NCBI GenBank assembly: GCA_050186335.1
Contig: JBFWYO010000144.1
Location: forward strand, 1-6,038
DNA from: JBFWYO01 sp050186335
GTDB lineage: Bacteria > Pseudomonadota > Alphaproteobacteria > Bin65
DNA: 6,038 nucleotides
Direction: 5' to 3'
Part shown: positions 1-5,531 of the stretch, piece after piece
Numbering within the stretch: position 1 is the first letter of the stretch
How the letters are laid out: each line of letters starts with the position of its first letter
Position numbers and translations under genes: made by a program
Notes under the pieces: generated by a model
Seen by the model: the letters and a program-made list of their open reading frames with translations, nothing else
Database searches by the model: none
What the model was told of the DNA's origin: nothing

Positions 1-248
1 AAGACCGCTATTCCAAGGACATGGCGGAAATCAAGAAGCGCGGCGTCAAGGTCTACAAGACGCCGAAATCGGTGCTCGAAGCGCAGCTCAAGGCGTGGAG
101 TACCGTGGTCGCCAAGCAGAGCGGCGAGAACGCGTTCTTCAAGAAGGTGTGCGATTCGCAGCGCGCCTGGGTCCAGCGCGTCACGCCGTTCTTCGACGAG
201 TTCCAGGTCGAAAACACGATGGCGTTCGACCACAACTTCAAGAAATAG
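1..248 (+). CDS. dctP: TRAP transporter solute-binding protein, DctP type, C-terminal fragment
   Basis: Only the last 81 residues are present; the frame is open from the left edge (first full codon at 3) and ends at TAG 246-248. The visible stretch DRYSKDMAEIKKRGVKVYKT, followed by SVLEAQLKAW and a C-terminal run with FFKKVCDSQRAWVQRV, is typical of the C-terminal lobe of periplasmic DctP-type receptors, especially the branch annotated with mannitol/chloroaromatic or carboxylate TRAP systems. These proteins bind an organic anion in the periplasm and hand it to the DctQM permease. The small and large permease genes follow on the same strand, which fits a P-Q-M operon. The ATG at 21 is an internal Met of this frame, not the gene start. 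The signal peptide and the ligand-binding arginine lie outside the window, so the substrate cannot be inferred. Family assignment is from sequence memory plus context. Confidence 0.86.
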   Translation, partial: DRYSKDMAEIKKRGVKVYKTPKSVLEAQLKAWSTVVAKQSGENAFFKKVCDSQRAWVQRVTPFFDEFQVENTMAFDHNFKK

Positions 249-271
249 CGCAGTACGATCGTGAAGCAATG

Positions 272-299
272 CGCGGCGGTGCCATCCGGCACCGCCGCG
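272..299 (+). promoter_or_regulatory. Intercistronic hairpin between dctP and dctQ
   Basis: CGCGGCGGTGCC (272-283) is a perfect 12-bp inverted repeat of GGCACCGCCGCG (288-299) around the 4-nt loop ATCC. It starts 23 bp after the dctP stop and is followed by GC-rich sequence with no T-run, so it is not a canonical intrinsic terminator. In transporter operons such hairpins often protect the upstream binding-protein mRNA from 3' decay or cause partial termination, so that the binding protein outnumbers the permease. That role here is inferred from position. Confidence 0.6.
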
Positions 300-393
300 T
301 GCGCGATTAAGTATCGGCACGTCGGGGCAAACCGCCGGAAAAATCGCGGTTGAACCAGCGGCGGCGCGGCGTAAGGTCGGTCGCAGGGTCTTC

Positions 394-400
394 GGGGGAA
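394..400 (+). promoter_or_regulatory. Ribosome binding site that fixes the dctQ start
   Basis: GGGGGAA lies 3 nt before ATG 404 (5 nt from the G-run), and the G-run can pair with the CCUCC end of 16S rRNA. It selects ATG 404 over the in-frame TTG at 350, which has no such sequence and would add 18 Arg-rich residues before the first membrane helix. Confidence 0.6.
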
Positions 401-403
401 TCG

Positions 404-997
404 ATGAATTCCAAACTGCTGATCTGGGTCGATCGTTTCAGCGCTTTCGTCGGCAAGACGTTCGCATGGAGCATCCTGCTCCTGACCCTGGCCATCAGTT
501 TCGAGGTGTTTTCGCGCTATGCCCTCGGCCAGCCAACCGAGTGGGCGTTCGACGCCAGTTACATACTTTACGGCACATTGTTCATGATGGCCGGCGCCTA
601 CGCGCTGTCGCGCAACGGCCATGTGCGCGGCGATTTTCTGTACCGCAAATGGCACCCGCGGCGGCAGGCCTGGTTCGACCTGGTGCTGTACATCATCTTC
701 TTCTTTCCGGGCATCCTGGCGCTGATCTGGTCCGGCTACGACTTCGCCAAGATGTCGTGGATCATGCAGGAGCACAGCTCGGCCAGCCCGAACGGTCCGC
801 CGGTCTACCATTTCAAGACGCTGATCCCGATTGCCGGCCTGTTGCTGCTGATCCAGGGCGTGGCGGAAGTGATCCGCTGCGTCATCTGCATCCGTTACGG
901 CGACTGGCCGCAGCGCCTGACTGACGTCGAGGAACTCGAGAAAGTCATTCTCGAGCAGGCCGCGGCCGAAAAGGCCAAGAACGGGCAAACCGCATGA
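404..997 (+). CDS. dctQ: TRAP transporter small permease, DctQ type
   Basis: A 197-residue integral membrane protein, the small four-helix subunit of a tripartite ATP-independent periplasmic transporter. It packs against the large subunit and helps orient the complex for docking of the binding protein. Four hydrophobic segments are visible at about residues 20-36, 50-68, 91-110 and 138-160. EVFSRYALGQPTEWAFDASY (34-53) and RNGHVRGDFLY (70-80) match the family pattern in which an (F/Y)xRY motif ends helix 1 and a V-R-D region follows helix 2. The C-terminus (174-197) is a charged, probably helical, cytoplasmic tail rich in Glu, Ala and Lys. The start at ATG 404 is supported by the GGGGGAA just upstream. 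The stop overlaps the dctM start (ATGA at 994-997), implying translational coupling. The dctP gene lies 155 bp upstream. Substrate unknown. Confidence 0.9.
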   Translation: MNSKLLIWVDRFSAFVGKTFAWSILLLTLAISFEVFSRYALGQPTEWAFDASYILYGTLFMMAGAYALSRNGHVRGDFLYRKWHPRRQAWFDLVLYIIFFFPGILALIWSGYDFAKMSWIMQEHSSASPNGPPVYHFKTLIPIAGLLLLIQGVAEVIRCVICIRYGDWPQRLTDVEELEKVILEQAAAEKAKNGQTA

Positions 998-2343
998 GCG
1001 AGTTTCTTGCGTCCATCTCCGGCTACTACAGCCCGACGCTCGGCATCCTACTGCTTGTGCTGTTCATCATTTTCATCATGTTCGGTTTTCCGATCGCCTT
1101 CACGCTGATGGCGCTCGGCGTGATCTTCGGGTTTATCGCGCGCGGCGAGCAGGTGCTGCCGTTCGTGGTGCAGAAGACCTACCAGGTGATGACCAACGAC
1201 GTGCTGATCTCGGTGCCGTTGTTCGTTTTCATGGGTTACATCATCGAACGCGCCAATATCCTCGACCGCCTGTTTCGCAGCGTGCAGATGGCGATGTTCT
1301 TCGTGCCCGGCTCCCTGGCGATCGCGACTTTGGTGACGTGCGCGATCTTCGCCACCGCCACCGGCATCGTCGGCGCCGTGGTGACGCTGATGGGCTTGCT
1401 CGCGTATCCGGCCATGCTGCGTGCGGGCTACGATCCCAAGCTGTCGGCCGGCGTGGTCTGCGCCGGCGGCTGTCTGGGCATCCTGATTCCGCCCAGCGTC
1501 ATGCTGATCCTGTACGGCGCCACGGCCGGCGTCTCGGTGGTCAAGCTCTATGCCGGCGCGTTCTTTCCCGGGCTGATGCTGGCGGGCATGTATATCCTTT
1601 ACGTCATCATCCGCACGGCGCTGAACCCGAAGCTGGCGCCGAAGCTGCCGAAGGAAGAGCGCAACGTTCCGGTCGGCACGATCATCTTGAACCTGATGAC
1701 ATCGTTCTTTCCGCTCGCGATTCTGATCGCGGCGGTGCTCGGCTCGATCATTTTCGGCTTGGCGACGCCGTCCGAAGCCGCCGCGATCGGTGCGCTGGGC
1801 GCGCTGCTCCTCGCCGCCGCCTACCGTTCGCTTTCGTTCAAGGGCCTGCGCGAGTCGGTGTATCTGACCGCGCGTACCGCGGCCATGGTGTGCTGGCTGT
1901 TCGTCGGCTCGTTCATCTTCTCGGCCGCCTTCGCCTTTCACGGCGGCGACAAGGTGATCGAGAGCTTCGTGCTCAGCCTCGATCTCTCGCCGTTCACCTT
2001 CCTGCTGATCACCCAGCTCATCATCTTCGTGCTCGGCTGGCCGCTGGAATGGACCGAGATCATCGTCATCTTCGTGCCGATCTTCCTGCCGCTGCTCAAG
2101 CATTTCGGCATCGATCCGCTGTTTTTCGGGCTGTTGATCGCGCTCAACATCCAGACATCGTTTCTGTCGCCGCCGGTCGCGATGGCCCCGTTCTATCTGA
2201 AGGGCGTCGCACCCAAGCATGTGACGCTCAATCAGATATTCTCCGGGGTGATGCCGTTCCTCTACATCGTGATCCTGGCGATGGGCTTGCTGTACGTGTT
2301 CCCCGGCATCGGCTTGTGGCTGCCGTCGGTGTTGTACAAGTAG
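994..2343 (+). CDS. dctM: TRAP transporter large permease, DctM type
   Basis: A 449-residue polytopic membrane protein of the DctM/IT superfamily, the Na+-coupled transport subunit of a TRAP importer. Family signatures in order: FGFPIAFTLMALGVIFGF (30-47) in the first helix pair; TATGIVGAVVTLMG (121-134), the first helical-hairpin region; GCLGILIPPSVMLILYG (159-175), the conserved G-x-L-I-P-P-S loop; GLATPSEAAAIGALGAL (255-271), the pseudo-symmetry counterpart of the 121-134 region; and NIQTSFLSPPVAMAPFYLKG (385-404) in the second transport repeat. Length is near the usual 425-450. LGWPLEWTEIIVIFVPIFLP (347-366) resembles the subfamily often labelled mannitol/chloroaromatic, but this does not define a substrate. 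Translation starts inside the dctQ stop (ATGA). The gene ends 21 bp from the convergent kinase gene, and no terminator is evident between them. Confidence 0.93.
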   Translation: MSEFLASISGYYSPTLGILLLVLFIIFIMFGFPIAFTLMALGVIFGFIARGEQVLPFVVQKTYQVMTNDVLISVPLFVFMGYIIERANILDRLFRSVQMAMFFVPGSLAIATLVTCAIFATATGIVGAVVTLMGLLAYPAMLRAGYDPKLSAGVVCAGGCLGILIPPSVMLILYGATAGVSVVKLYAGAFFPGLMLAGMYILYVIIRTALNPKLAPKLPKEERNVPVGTIILNLMTSFFPLAILIAAVLGSIIFGLATPSEAAAIGALGALLLAAAYRSLSFKGLRESVYLTARTAAMVCWLFVGSFIFSAAFAFHGGDKVIESFVLSLDLSPFTFLLITQLIIFVLGWPLEWTEIIVIFVPIFLPLLKHFGIDPLFFGLLIALNIQTSFLSPPVAMAPFYLKGVAPKHVTLNQIFSGVMPFLYIVILAMGLLYVFPGIGLWLPSVLYK

Positions 2344-2364
2344 ATCTCGCAACCGCCGGCGCAA

Positions 2365-3720
2365 CTATTCGGTTTCGGCCCCCGGCAGATCGACCAGGAC
2401 GGCAAGGCCGCCGAGTGTCGAGTCTTCGAACGCCATGCTGCCGCCGTAGATTTCGCAAATGTCGTGCACAATCGACAGGCCCAGGCCGCTGCCGGGCGAT
2501 TGCTCGTCCAGCCTGACGCCGCGTTTGAGCGCTTGCCGGCGTTCGGCCGGCGTCAAACCCTTGCCGTCGTCCTCGATGCGCAGGCGCAGACGGCCATCCT
2601 CCAACCGCGCCGTGGCTGCGACTTTCGACTTGGCCCATTTGCACGCATTGTCGAGCAGATTGCCGAGCAGGTCCTCGAGATCCTGCCGCTCGCCCTTGAA
2701 TGCCGCGGCGTGATCGCCGCCGACGGTGATCGCGAGCGCGCGGTCCCGATGGATGCGCTCCAGCGTGCGGCGTAAATCCTCCAGCACCGGCATGACCGTG
2801 GTGCGCGCGCCGGCGACGCCGGCCCGCGCCGCGAGGCGCGCGCGCTGCAGGTGATGCTCGACCTGCGCGCGCATGATTTCGGTCTGCCGGGCGACGGTTT
2901 CGGCGAACGCGCCCTGCTGGCCCGCCGCCTCGTTGGTCAGCACGGCGAGCGGCGTCTTCAACGCGTGCGCGAGATTGCCGACATGGGTGCGCGCGCGCTC
3001 GACGACCTGCGCATTATCGTCGAGTAGCGCGTTGAGCTCGGTTGCGAGCGGCGCCACTTCGGCCGGGAACGGACCCGACAGTCGATCCGCCTGGCCGTTG
3101 CGGATCGCCGCCAGCGCCGGCTGAATGCGGCGCAACGGCGCCAGGCCGAAGCGCACCTGCAGGAACACCGCGACGATCAGGACGAAAAACAGAATGCCGA
3201 GCGACCAGGCGATGATCGCGTTGAACGCATCGACCTCTTCGTCGATATCGGACCGATCGCCGGCCACCGTATAGAAGAACGGCTGTTCGGATTCCGGAAA
3301 TACGATGCGCCGCGTGATCACCCGCAACTTCTGCTGGCTGGGGCCGATGATTTCGTAGAACAGAATGCGCTGCTCGGCGGTCGGGATCTGCGCCTTCAAC
3401 GTCTCGTCCCACAGGGACTGCGAGCGGATGTCGCGCTTGTTGGCGGGCGCGATCTGCCAGTACCAGCCGGACAAGGGTTGGCGGAAGCGCGGATCGGTCA
3501 ACTCGGTTTCGAGCTCCAGCGAGGCGTCGGCGCCGACCTGCGAAATGGAGATCAATCCCTCGAGCGCGGACGTCAGCCGCGTATCGAACGAGCGCTCGAC
3601 CGATTCGCGAAAGATCGACGACAGCAGAATTGCGCCGCCGAGCAACCCGACCGCAAGCAGGGCCGCGGCGCCGAGCGCGAGCCGGACGGCGAGAGAACGC
3701 GAAGCGGCGTGCTTGGCCAC
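2365..3720 (-). CDS. HAMP-containing sensor histidine kinase, PhoQ/FeuQ-like
   Basis: A 451-residue inner-membrane kinase, the partner of the regulator encoded just upstream. TM1 is about residues 10-35 and TM2 about 168-188. They enclose a periplasmic sensor region of about 130 residues containing DPRFRQPLSGWYWQI (76-90), a motif I associate with PhoQ/FeuQ-like sensors. HAMP follows at about 189-242. The H-box is LAHALKTPLAV (250-260) with phosphoacceptor His252. The N-box has Asn354 and Asn358 in DLLGNLLDNACKWAK. The G1 box is EDDGKGL (383-389) and the G2 box GSGLGLSI (410-417), so all catalytic boxes are intact. The start is GTG at 3720, 16 bp after the regulator stop. No good ribosome site lies at the normal distance; a GGAGGAA in the regulator's last codons (3746-3752) is too far away, so translation is probably coupled. 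The periplasmic signal is unknown. Confidence 0.92.
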   Translation of the reverse strand: MAKHAASRSLAVRLALGAAALLAVGLLGGAILLSSIFRESVERSFDTRLTSALEGLISISQVGADASLELETELTDPRFRQPLSGWYWQIAPANKRDIRSQSLWDETLKAQIPTAEQRILFYEIIGPSQQKLRVITRRIVFPESEQPFFYTVAGDRSDIDEEVDAFNAIIAWSLGILFFVLIVAVFLQVRFGLAPLRRIQPALAAIRNGQADRLSGPFPAEVAPLATELNALLDDNAQVVERARTHVGNLAHALKTPLAVLTNEAAGQQGAFAETVARQTEIMRAQVEHHLQRARLAARAGVAGARTTVMPVLEDLRRTLERIHRDRALAITVGGDHAAAFKGERQDLEDLLGNLLDNACKWAKSKVAATARLEDGRLRLRIEDDGKGLTPAERRQALKRGVRLDEQSPGSGLGLSIVHDICEIYGGSMAFEDSTLGGLAVLVDLPGAETE

Positions 3721-3736
3721 GGGGAACGCCGGCCAA

Positions 3737-4408
3737 TTAGCCGGCTTCCTCCGGCGGCGCCAGTCGGTAGCCGAGACCGCGTTGGGTATGAATCACCGGC
3801 ACACCGAGCTTCTTGCGCAGGCGCCCGACGAAAACCTCGATCGTGTTCGAATCGAGATCGAAATCCTGGTCGTAGATATGCTCGGTCAACTCCGTGCGGG
3901 TAACCACTTTGCCCTGATGGTGCATCATGTAGGCGAGCAGCTTGAATTCCTGCGCGGTCAGTTTGACCGGATTGCCGTTGACCGTAACCCGCCCGCTCGA
4001 CGTGTCGACCTGCACCGGCCCGCAGGCCAGTTCCGACGAAGCGTGCCCGGCCGAGCGTCGGATCAGGGCGCGCAGCCGCGCCAGCACTTCCTCCATGTGA
4101 AACGGCTTGGTCACATAATCGTCGGCGCCGGCGTCGAAGCCCTTGACCTTCTCGCCCCATTGGCCGCGCGCGGTGAGAATCAGCACCGGCATGGTTTTCC
4201 CGGCGGCACGCCATTTCTTCAGCACCGAAACGCCGTCCAACTCGGGCAGGCCGAGATCGAGTATGACCGCGTCGTACGGTTCGGTATCGCCGAGGAAATG
4301 CCCTTCTTCGCCGTCGGGCGCATAGTCGACCGCATAGCCGGCATCGCCCAGCGCCTGTTTCATCTGGCGCGAGAGATCCGGATCGTCTTCGACCACCAAG
4401 ACGCGCAT
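3737..4408 (-). CDS. OmpR/PhoB-family response regulator, PhoP/FeuP-like
   Basis: A 223-residue DNA-binding regulator. The receiver domain (1-115) has the acidic pair Asp8/Asp9, phosphoacceptor Asp51 in AVILDLGLPELDG, switch Thr79 and Lys101 in TKPF, so phosphorylation should be functional. The winged-helix effector domain (about 126-218) has LTAQEFKLLAYMMHHQGKVV (150-169) and a recognition-helix region SNTIEVFVGRLRKKLG (187-202), ending with TQRGLGYRL. The start ATG at 4408 is preceded by GGGGGAA on the minus strand. It lies 48 bp after the PepSY-like gene and 16 bp before the kinase gene, in a clear co-directional cluster. OmpR-family dimers bind tandem half-sites spaced 10-11 bp. The two arrays centred at 4899 and 5457 have that spacing and are the natural targets. 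It resembles alphaproteobacterial FeuP-type regulators by memory, so no symbol is assigned. Confidence 0.94.
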   Translation of the reverse strand: MRVLVVEDDPDLSRQMKQALGDAGYAVDYAPDGEEGHFLGDTEPYDAVILDLGLPELDGVSVLKKWRAAGKTMPVLILTARGQWGEKVKGFDAGADDYVTKPFHMEEVLARLRALIRRSAGHASSELACGPVQVDTSSGRVTVNGNPVKLTAQEFKLLAYMMHHQGKVVTRTELTEHIYDQDFDLDSNTIEVFVGRLRKKLGVPVIHTQRGLGYRLAPPEEAG

Positions 4409-4421
4409 GCTTCCCCCGAAA

Positions 4422-4454
4422 CGGAACGGCGGCGCCGGAAATCCGTTCCGGCGC
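4422..4454 (-). promoter_or_regulatory. Overlapping alternative hairpins between the PepSY-like gene and the regulator gene
   Basis: GCGCCGGAA (4432-4440) is a perfect 9-bp inverted repeat of TTCCGGCGC (4446-4454) with a 5-nt loop. A second perfect stem, CGGAACGG (4422-4429) with CCGTTCCG (4443-4450), shares bases with it, so the two cannot form together. The pair sits just after the PepSY-like stop codon and just before the regulator's ribosome site. There is no T-run. It may reduce readthrough or stabilise the upstream message; this is inference. Confidence 0.5.
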
Positions 4455-4456
4455 GG

Positions 4457-4855
4457 TTAGTAGCGCCCGTGCACGTTGAGCACGCGCCCGGTGCGGCCGT
4501 CGGCTTCGATTAGCACCACGGTGCCGCGCGGCGTGAGCATTCTAATGTTGTAGATCACGCCCTGCAAATTGACGTCCATGACCCGGCCGGGCACGCGTTG
4601 GCGCACGTTCGGCAGGACCTGGCCGAGCGGCAGGATCTGCCCTTGGCGTACCGCATCGCGCGCGCGCTCCTGCTCGAGCCGACGCGGTCCGAAGGGCTCG
4701 TAATTCGGTGCAAAGATGCGGGCCGGCGGCGGCGGGGCATGTGGAAAGCCGCCGACCGGCGGATAGTTCGGCCGGTTGGGGTTTACCTGCGCCCCGGCCA
4801 CCCCGGTCAGCATGACCGCGGCGAGCCCGGCGATGAGGAGAGAGCGCATCTGCAT
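4457..4855 (-). CDS. Exported PepSY-like small protein
   Basis: 132 residues. A Sec signal peptide (MQMRSLLIAG then a hydrophobic core) with a probable cleavage site after VAGA, residues 19-22, is followed by a Pro-rich linker (25-56, including APPPPAR). The C-terminal domain (about 65-128) has the PepSY/YpeB-like pattern: a helix ERARDAVRQGQILPLGQVL, then strands VMDVNLQGVIYNIRML and GTVVLIEADGRTGRVLNVHG, with the D-G-R-T-G turn common where PepSY reads D-x-x-T-G. PepSY proteins are extracytoplasmic and often sit beside PhoPQ-like pairs, where they are proposed to modulate proteases or sensors. It is first in the minus-strand cluster ahead of the regulator and kinase genes. No clear ribosome site precedes ATG 4855; Met3 (codon 4847-4849) is an alternative start. 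Its promoter probably lies within the array centred at 4899. Confidence 0.82.
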   Translation of the reverse strand: MQMRSLLIAGLAAVMLTGVAGAQVNPNRPNYPPVGGFPHAPPPPARIFAPNYEPFGPRRLEQERARDAVRQGQILPLGQVLPNVRQRVPGRVMDVNLQGVIYNIRMLTPRGTVVLIEADGRTGRVLNVHGRY

Positions 4856-4867
4856 GATGACGCGTTT

Positions 4868-4873
4868 AGCCTA
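4868..4873 (-). promoter_or_regulatory. Possible -10 element of the minus-strand operon
   Basis: On the minus strand TAGGCT (4873 to 4868) keeps the key T1, A2 and T6 of TATAAT and lies 6 bp after the outer half-site GTTCAG (4885-4880), which would cover the -35 zone of an activated promoter. A transcript from here would begin only about 6 nt before ATG 4855, agreeing with the absence of a ribosome site there. The match is weak and not unique. Confidence 0.3.
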
Positions 4874-4879
4874 GCGCGC

Positions 4880-4919
4880 CTGAACACGCCATGAACAGCG
4901 GCCTCAGCATGGGTTCAGC
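4880..4919. promoter_or_regulatory. Four-half-site operator in the divergent promoter region (copy A)
   Basis: Half-sites CTGAA (4880-4884), ATGAA (4891-4895), CTCAG (4903-4907) and TTCAG (4914-4918) form two tandem pairs, each with an 11-bp step, facing each other symmetrically around base 4899. The same array with the same spacing recurs at 5438-5477. An 11-bp step, about one helical turn, is the normal arrangement for OmpR-family dimers. It lies between the minus-strand PepSY-like/regulator/kinase cluster and the plus-strand His-rich gene, so it could control both directions. The right-hand pair lies where an activator would cover the plus-strand -35; the expected -10 (TACCAG, 4927-4932) is poor, as is usual for activator-dependent promoters. 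Binding by the regulator encoded at 3737-4408 is inferred. Confidence 0.72.
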
Positions 4920-4957
4920 GCCGCTGTACCAGTCTCCGCGCATCGACACAGCAACAT

Positions 4958-4962
4958 GGAGG
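4958..4962 (+). promoter_or_regulatory. Ribosome binding site that fixes the His-rich protein start
   Basis: GGAGG lies 5 nt before ATG 4968, an ideal spacing. It overlaps the codons after the alternative in-frame ATG at 4956, so the downstream start is preferred. The downstream start also gives a cleaner signal peptide beginning MSNKL. Confidence 0.75.
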
Positions 4963-4967
4963 CCAAA

Positions 4968-5369
4968 ATGTCGAACAAACTGATTGCCCTTAGCGCCGGC
5001 GCGCTGGTCCTGGTCGCCGCAGCCGGAAGCGCCCATGCCCTGCCGGCGGCACCCCTCAAACACGCCGCCACGGCACAGCTCGATGCGCAGATCCATGCGG
5101 TCGATTACCGGCCGCTGGCGCGTCCGTTCCGCTTCATGACGGTGCCGCAGGTTCGCTTGACGCTGCGCAGCGCCGGCTATCATCACATCCGGAACATCCA
5201 CTATGTGCGGCATCACGTCGTGCGCGGCATTTATCACGGGCACCCGTCGCTCGCCGTCTACCGCGGCCCGGCTTACGTGGCGACCGCGGTTGCTCCCAAC
5301 GGCCGCACCTACTCCGTGGCGATCGATCCGCGCTCGCACCGGCTGGTCGGCCGCAGCCTGCTCTGGTAA
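4968..5369 (+). CDS. Exported histidine-rich small protein, possible divergent PepSY-like fold
   Basis: 133 residues from ATG 4968. A clear Sec signal peptide (MSNKLIALSAGALVLVAAAG) has likely cleavage after SAHA at residue 24. The mature part contains VRLTLRSAGYHHIRNIHYVR (62-81), then YVATAVAPNGRTYSVAIDPR (103-122) and HRLVGRSL. The order helix, G-Y-x-x-I, strand, then A-x-A-P-N-G-x-x-Y-x-V-x-I-D and a turn resembles the PepSY-type alpha-beta pattern seen in many small proteobacterial periplasmic proteins, but the match is loose. Seven His occur within residues 72-92 (72, 73, 78, 82, 83, 90, 92), suggesting metal or proton sensitivity. There is no Cys. It is divergent from the PepSY-like/regulator/kinase cluster and has operator copy A directly upstream, so it is probably a target of that system. 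Export is well supported; function is unknown. Confidence 0.8.
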   Translation: MSNKLIALSAGALVLVAAAGSAHALPAAPLKHAATAQLDAQIHAVDYRPLARPFRFMTVPQVRLTLRSAGYHHIRNIHYVRHHVVRGIYHGHPSLAVYRGPAYVATAVAPNGRTYSVAIDPRSHRLVGRSLLW

Positions 5370-5386
5370 CAACTCGCGTCAACGCG

Positions 5387-5412
5387 CGGCGGCCGGAAAC
5401 GCCCGGCCGCCG
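5387..5412 (+). terminator. GC-rich hairpin after the His-rich gene, terminator-like without a T-run
   Basis: CGGCGGCCGG (5387-5396) pairs perfectly with CCGGCCGCCG (5403-5412) around a 6-nt loop, starting 18 bp after the stop at 5369. No T-tract follows, so it could be a weak or factor-assisted terminator, or a 3' stabilising structure. It separates the His-rich gene from the next operator and promoter. Confidence 0.45.
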
Positions 5413-5437
5413 GGGCGTTGCGGACCGCTCGAACAAG

Positions 5438-5477
5438 CTGAACGGGACATGAATGCGGCCCTCAGCTTGGGTTCAGC
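5438..5477. promoter_or_regulatory. Four-half-site operator upstream of the repeat protein (copy B)
   Basis: Half-sites CTGAA (5438-5442), ATGAA (5449-5453), CTCAG (5461-5465) and TTCAG (5472-5476) have exactly the spacing of copy A (offsets 0, 11, 23, 34) and are symmetric around base 5457. Over 41 aligned bases (5438-5478 against 4880-4920) 32 are identical. The right-hand tandem pair, CTCAG to TTCAG, overlaps where the -35 of the promoter at 5486-5491 would lie, as expected for a class II OmpR-family activator site. The array stands 54 bp before ATG 5532. Recognition by the local regulator is inferred from shared geometry. Confidence 0.72.
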
Positions 5478-5485
5478 GGCGCACG

Positions 5486-5491
5486 CATAAT
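5486..5491 (+). promoter_or_regulatory. Probable -10 element for the repeat-protein gene
   Basis: CATAAT matches TATAAT at five of six bases and begins 9 bp after the last half-site of operator copy B. No good -35 hexamer stands 17 bp upstream; that place (5463-5468) is occupied by the operator, which suits activator-dependent transcription. The predicted leader is about 30-35 nt and contains GGAG at 5520-5523, 8 nt before ATG 5532. Confidence 0.5.
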
Positions 5492-5531
5492 TTGCCAAAC
5501 TACGAGGGTATCAGCGGACGGAGTGCCCCTA

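Noticed and set aside
391..400. Identical TTCGGGGGAA before dctQ (plus) and before the regulator gene (minus, 4411-4420) as a shared regulatory element
   Set aside because: Both are simply G-rich ribosome sites at normal distance from ATG. A ten-base match at this GC content needs no further explanation.
350..403. TTG 350 as start of the small permease
   Set aside because: No ribosome site precedes it and the added residues are Arg-rich and unlike the family N-terminus. ATG 404 has GGGGGAA close upstream.
53..988. Long minus-strand open frame of 311 codons opposite dctP/dctQ
   Set aside because: It crosses two genes with clear protein-family signatures, its translation is Arg/His/Gln-rich low-complexity sequence, and it is explained by the high G/C third-position bias of the real frames.
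1048..2364. Minus-strand open frame of 438 codons opposite dctM
   Set aside because: The product is charged low-complexity sequence (runs of Arg, His, Asp, Glu and Gln), the mirror image of hydrophobic codons. dctM on the plus strand has all expected motifs.
2344..2364. Shared bidirectional terminator between dctM and the kinase gene
   Set aside because: The 21-bp gap holds only a short CGCCGGCG palindrome with no adequate stem-loop or T-run.
3365..4513. Plus-strand open frame of 382 codons opposite the kinase and regulator genes
   Set aside because: It runs across two well-defined minus-strand genes and their intergenic gap, and shows no domain pattern or signal peptide.
4956..4967. ATG 4956 as start of the His-rich protein
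   Set aside because: The GGAGG at 4958-4962 lies downstream of it and is ideally spaced for ATG 4968.
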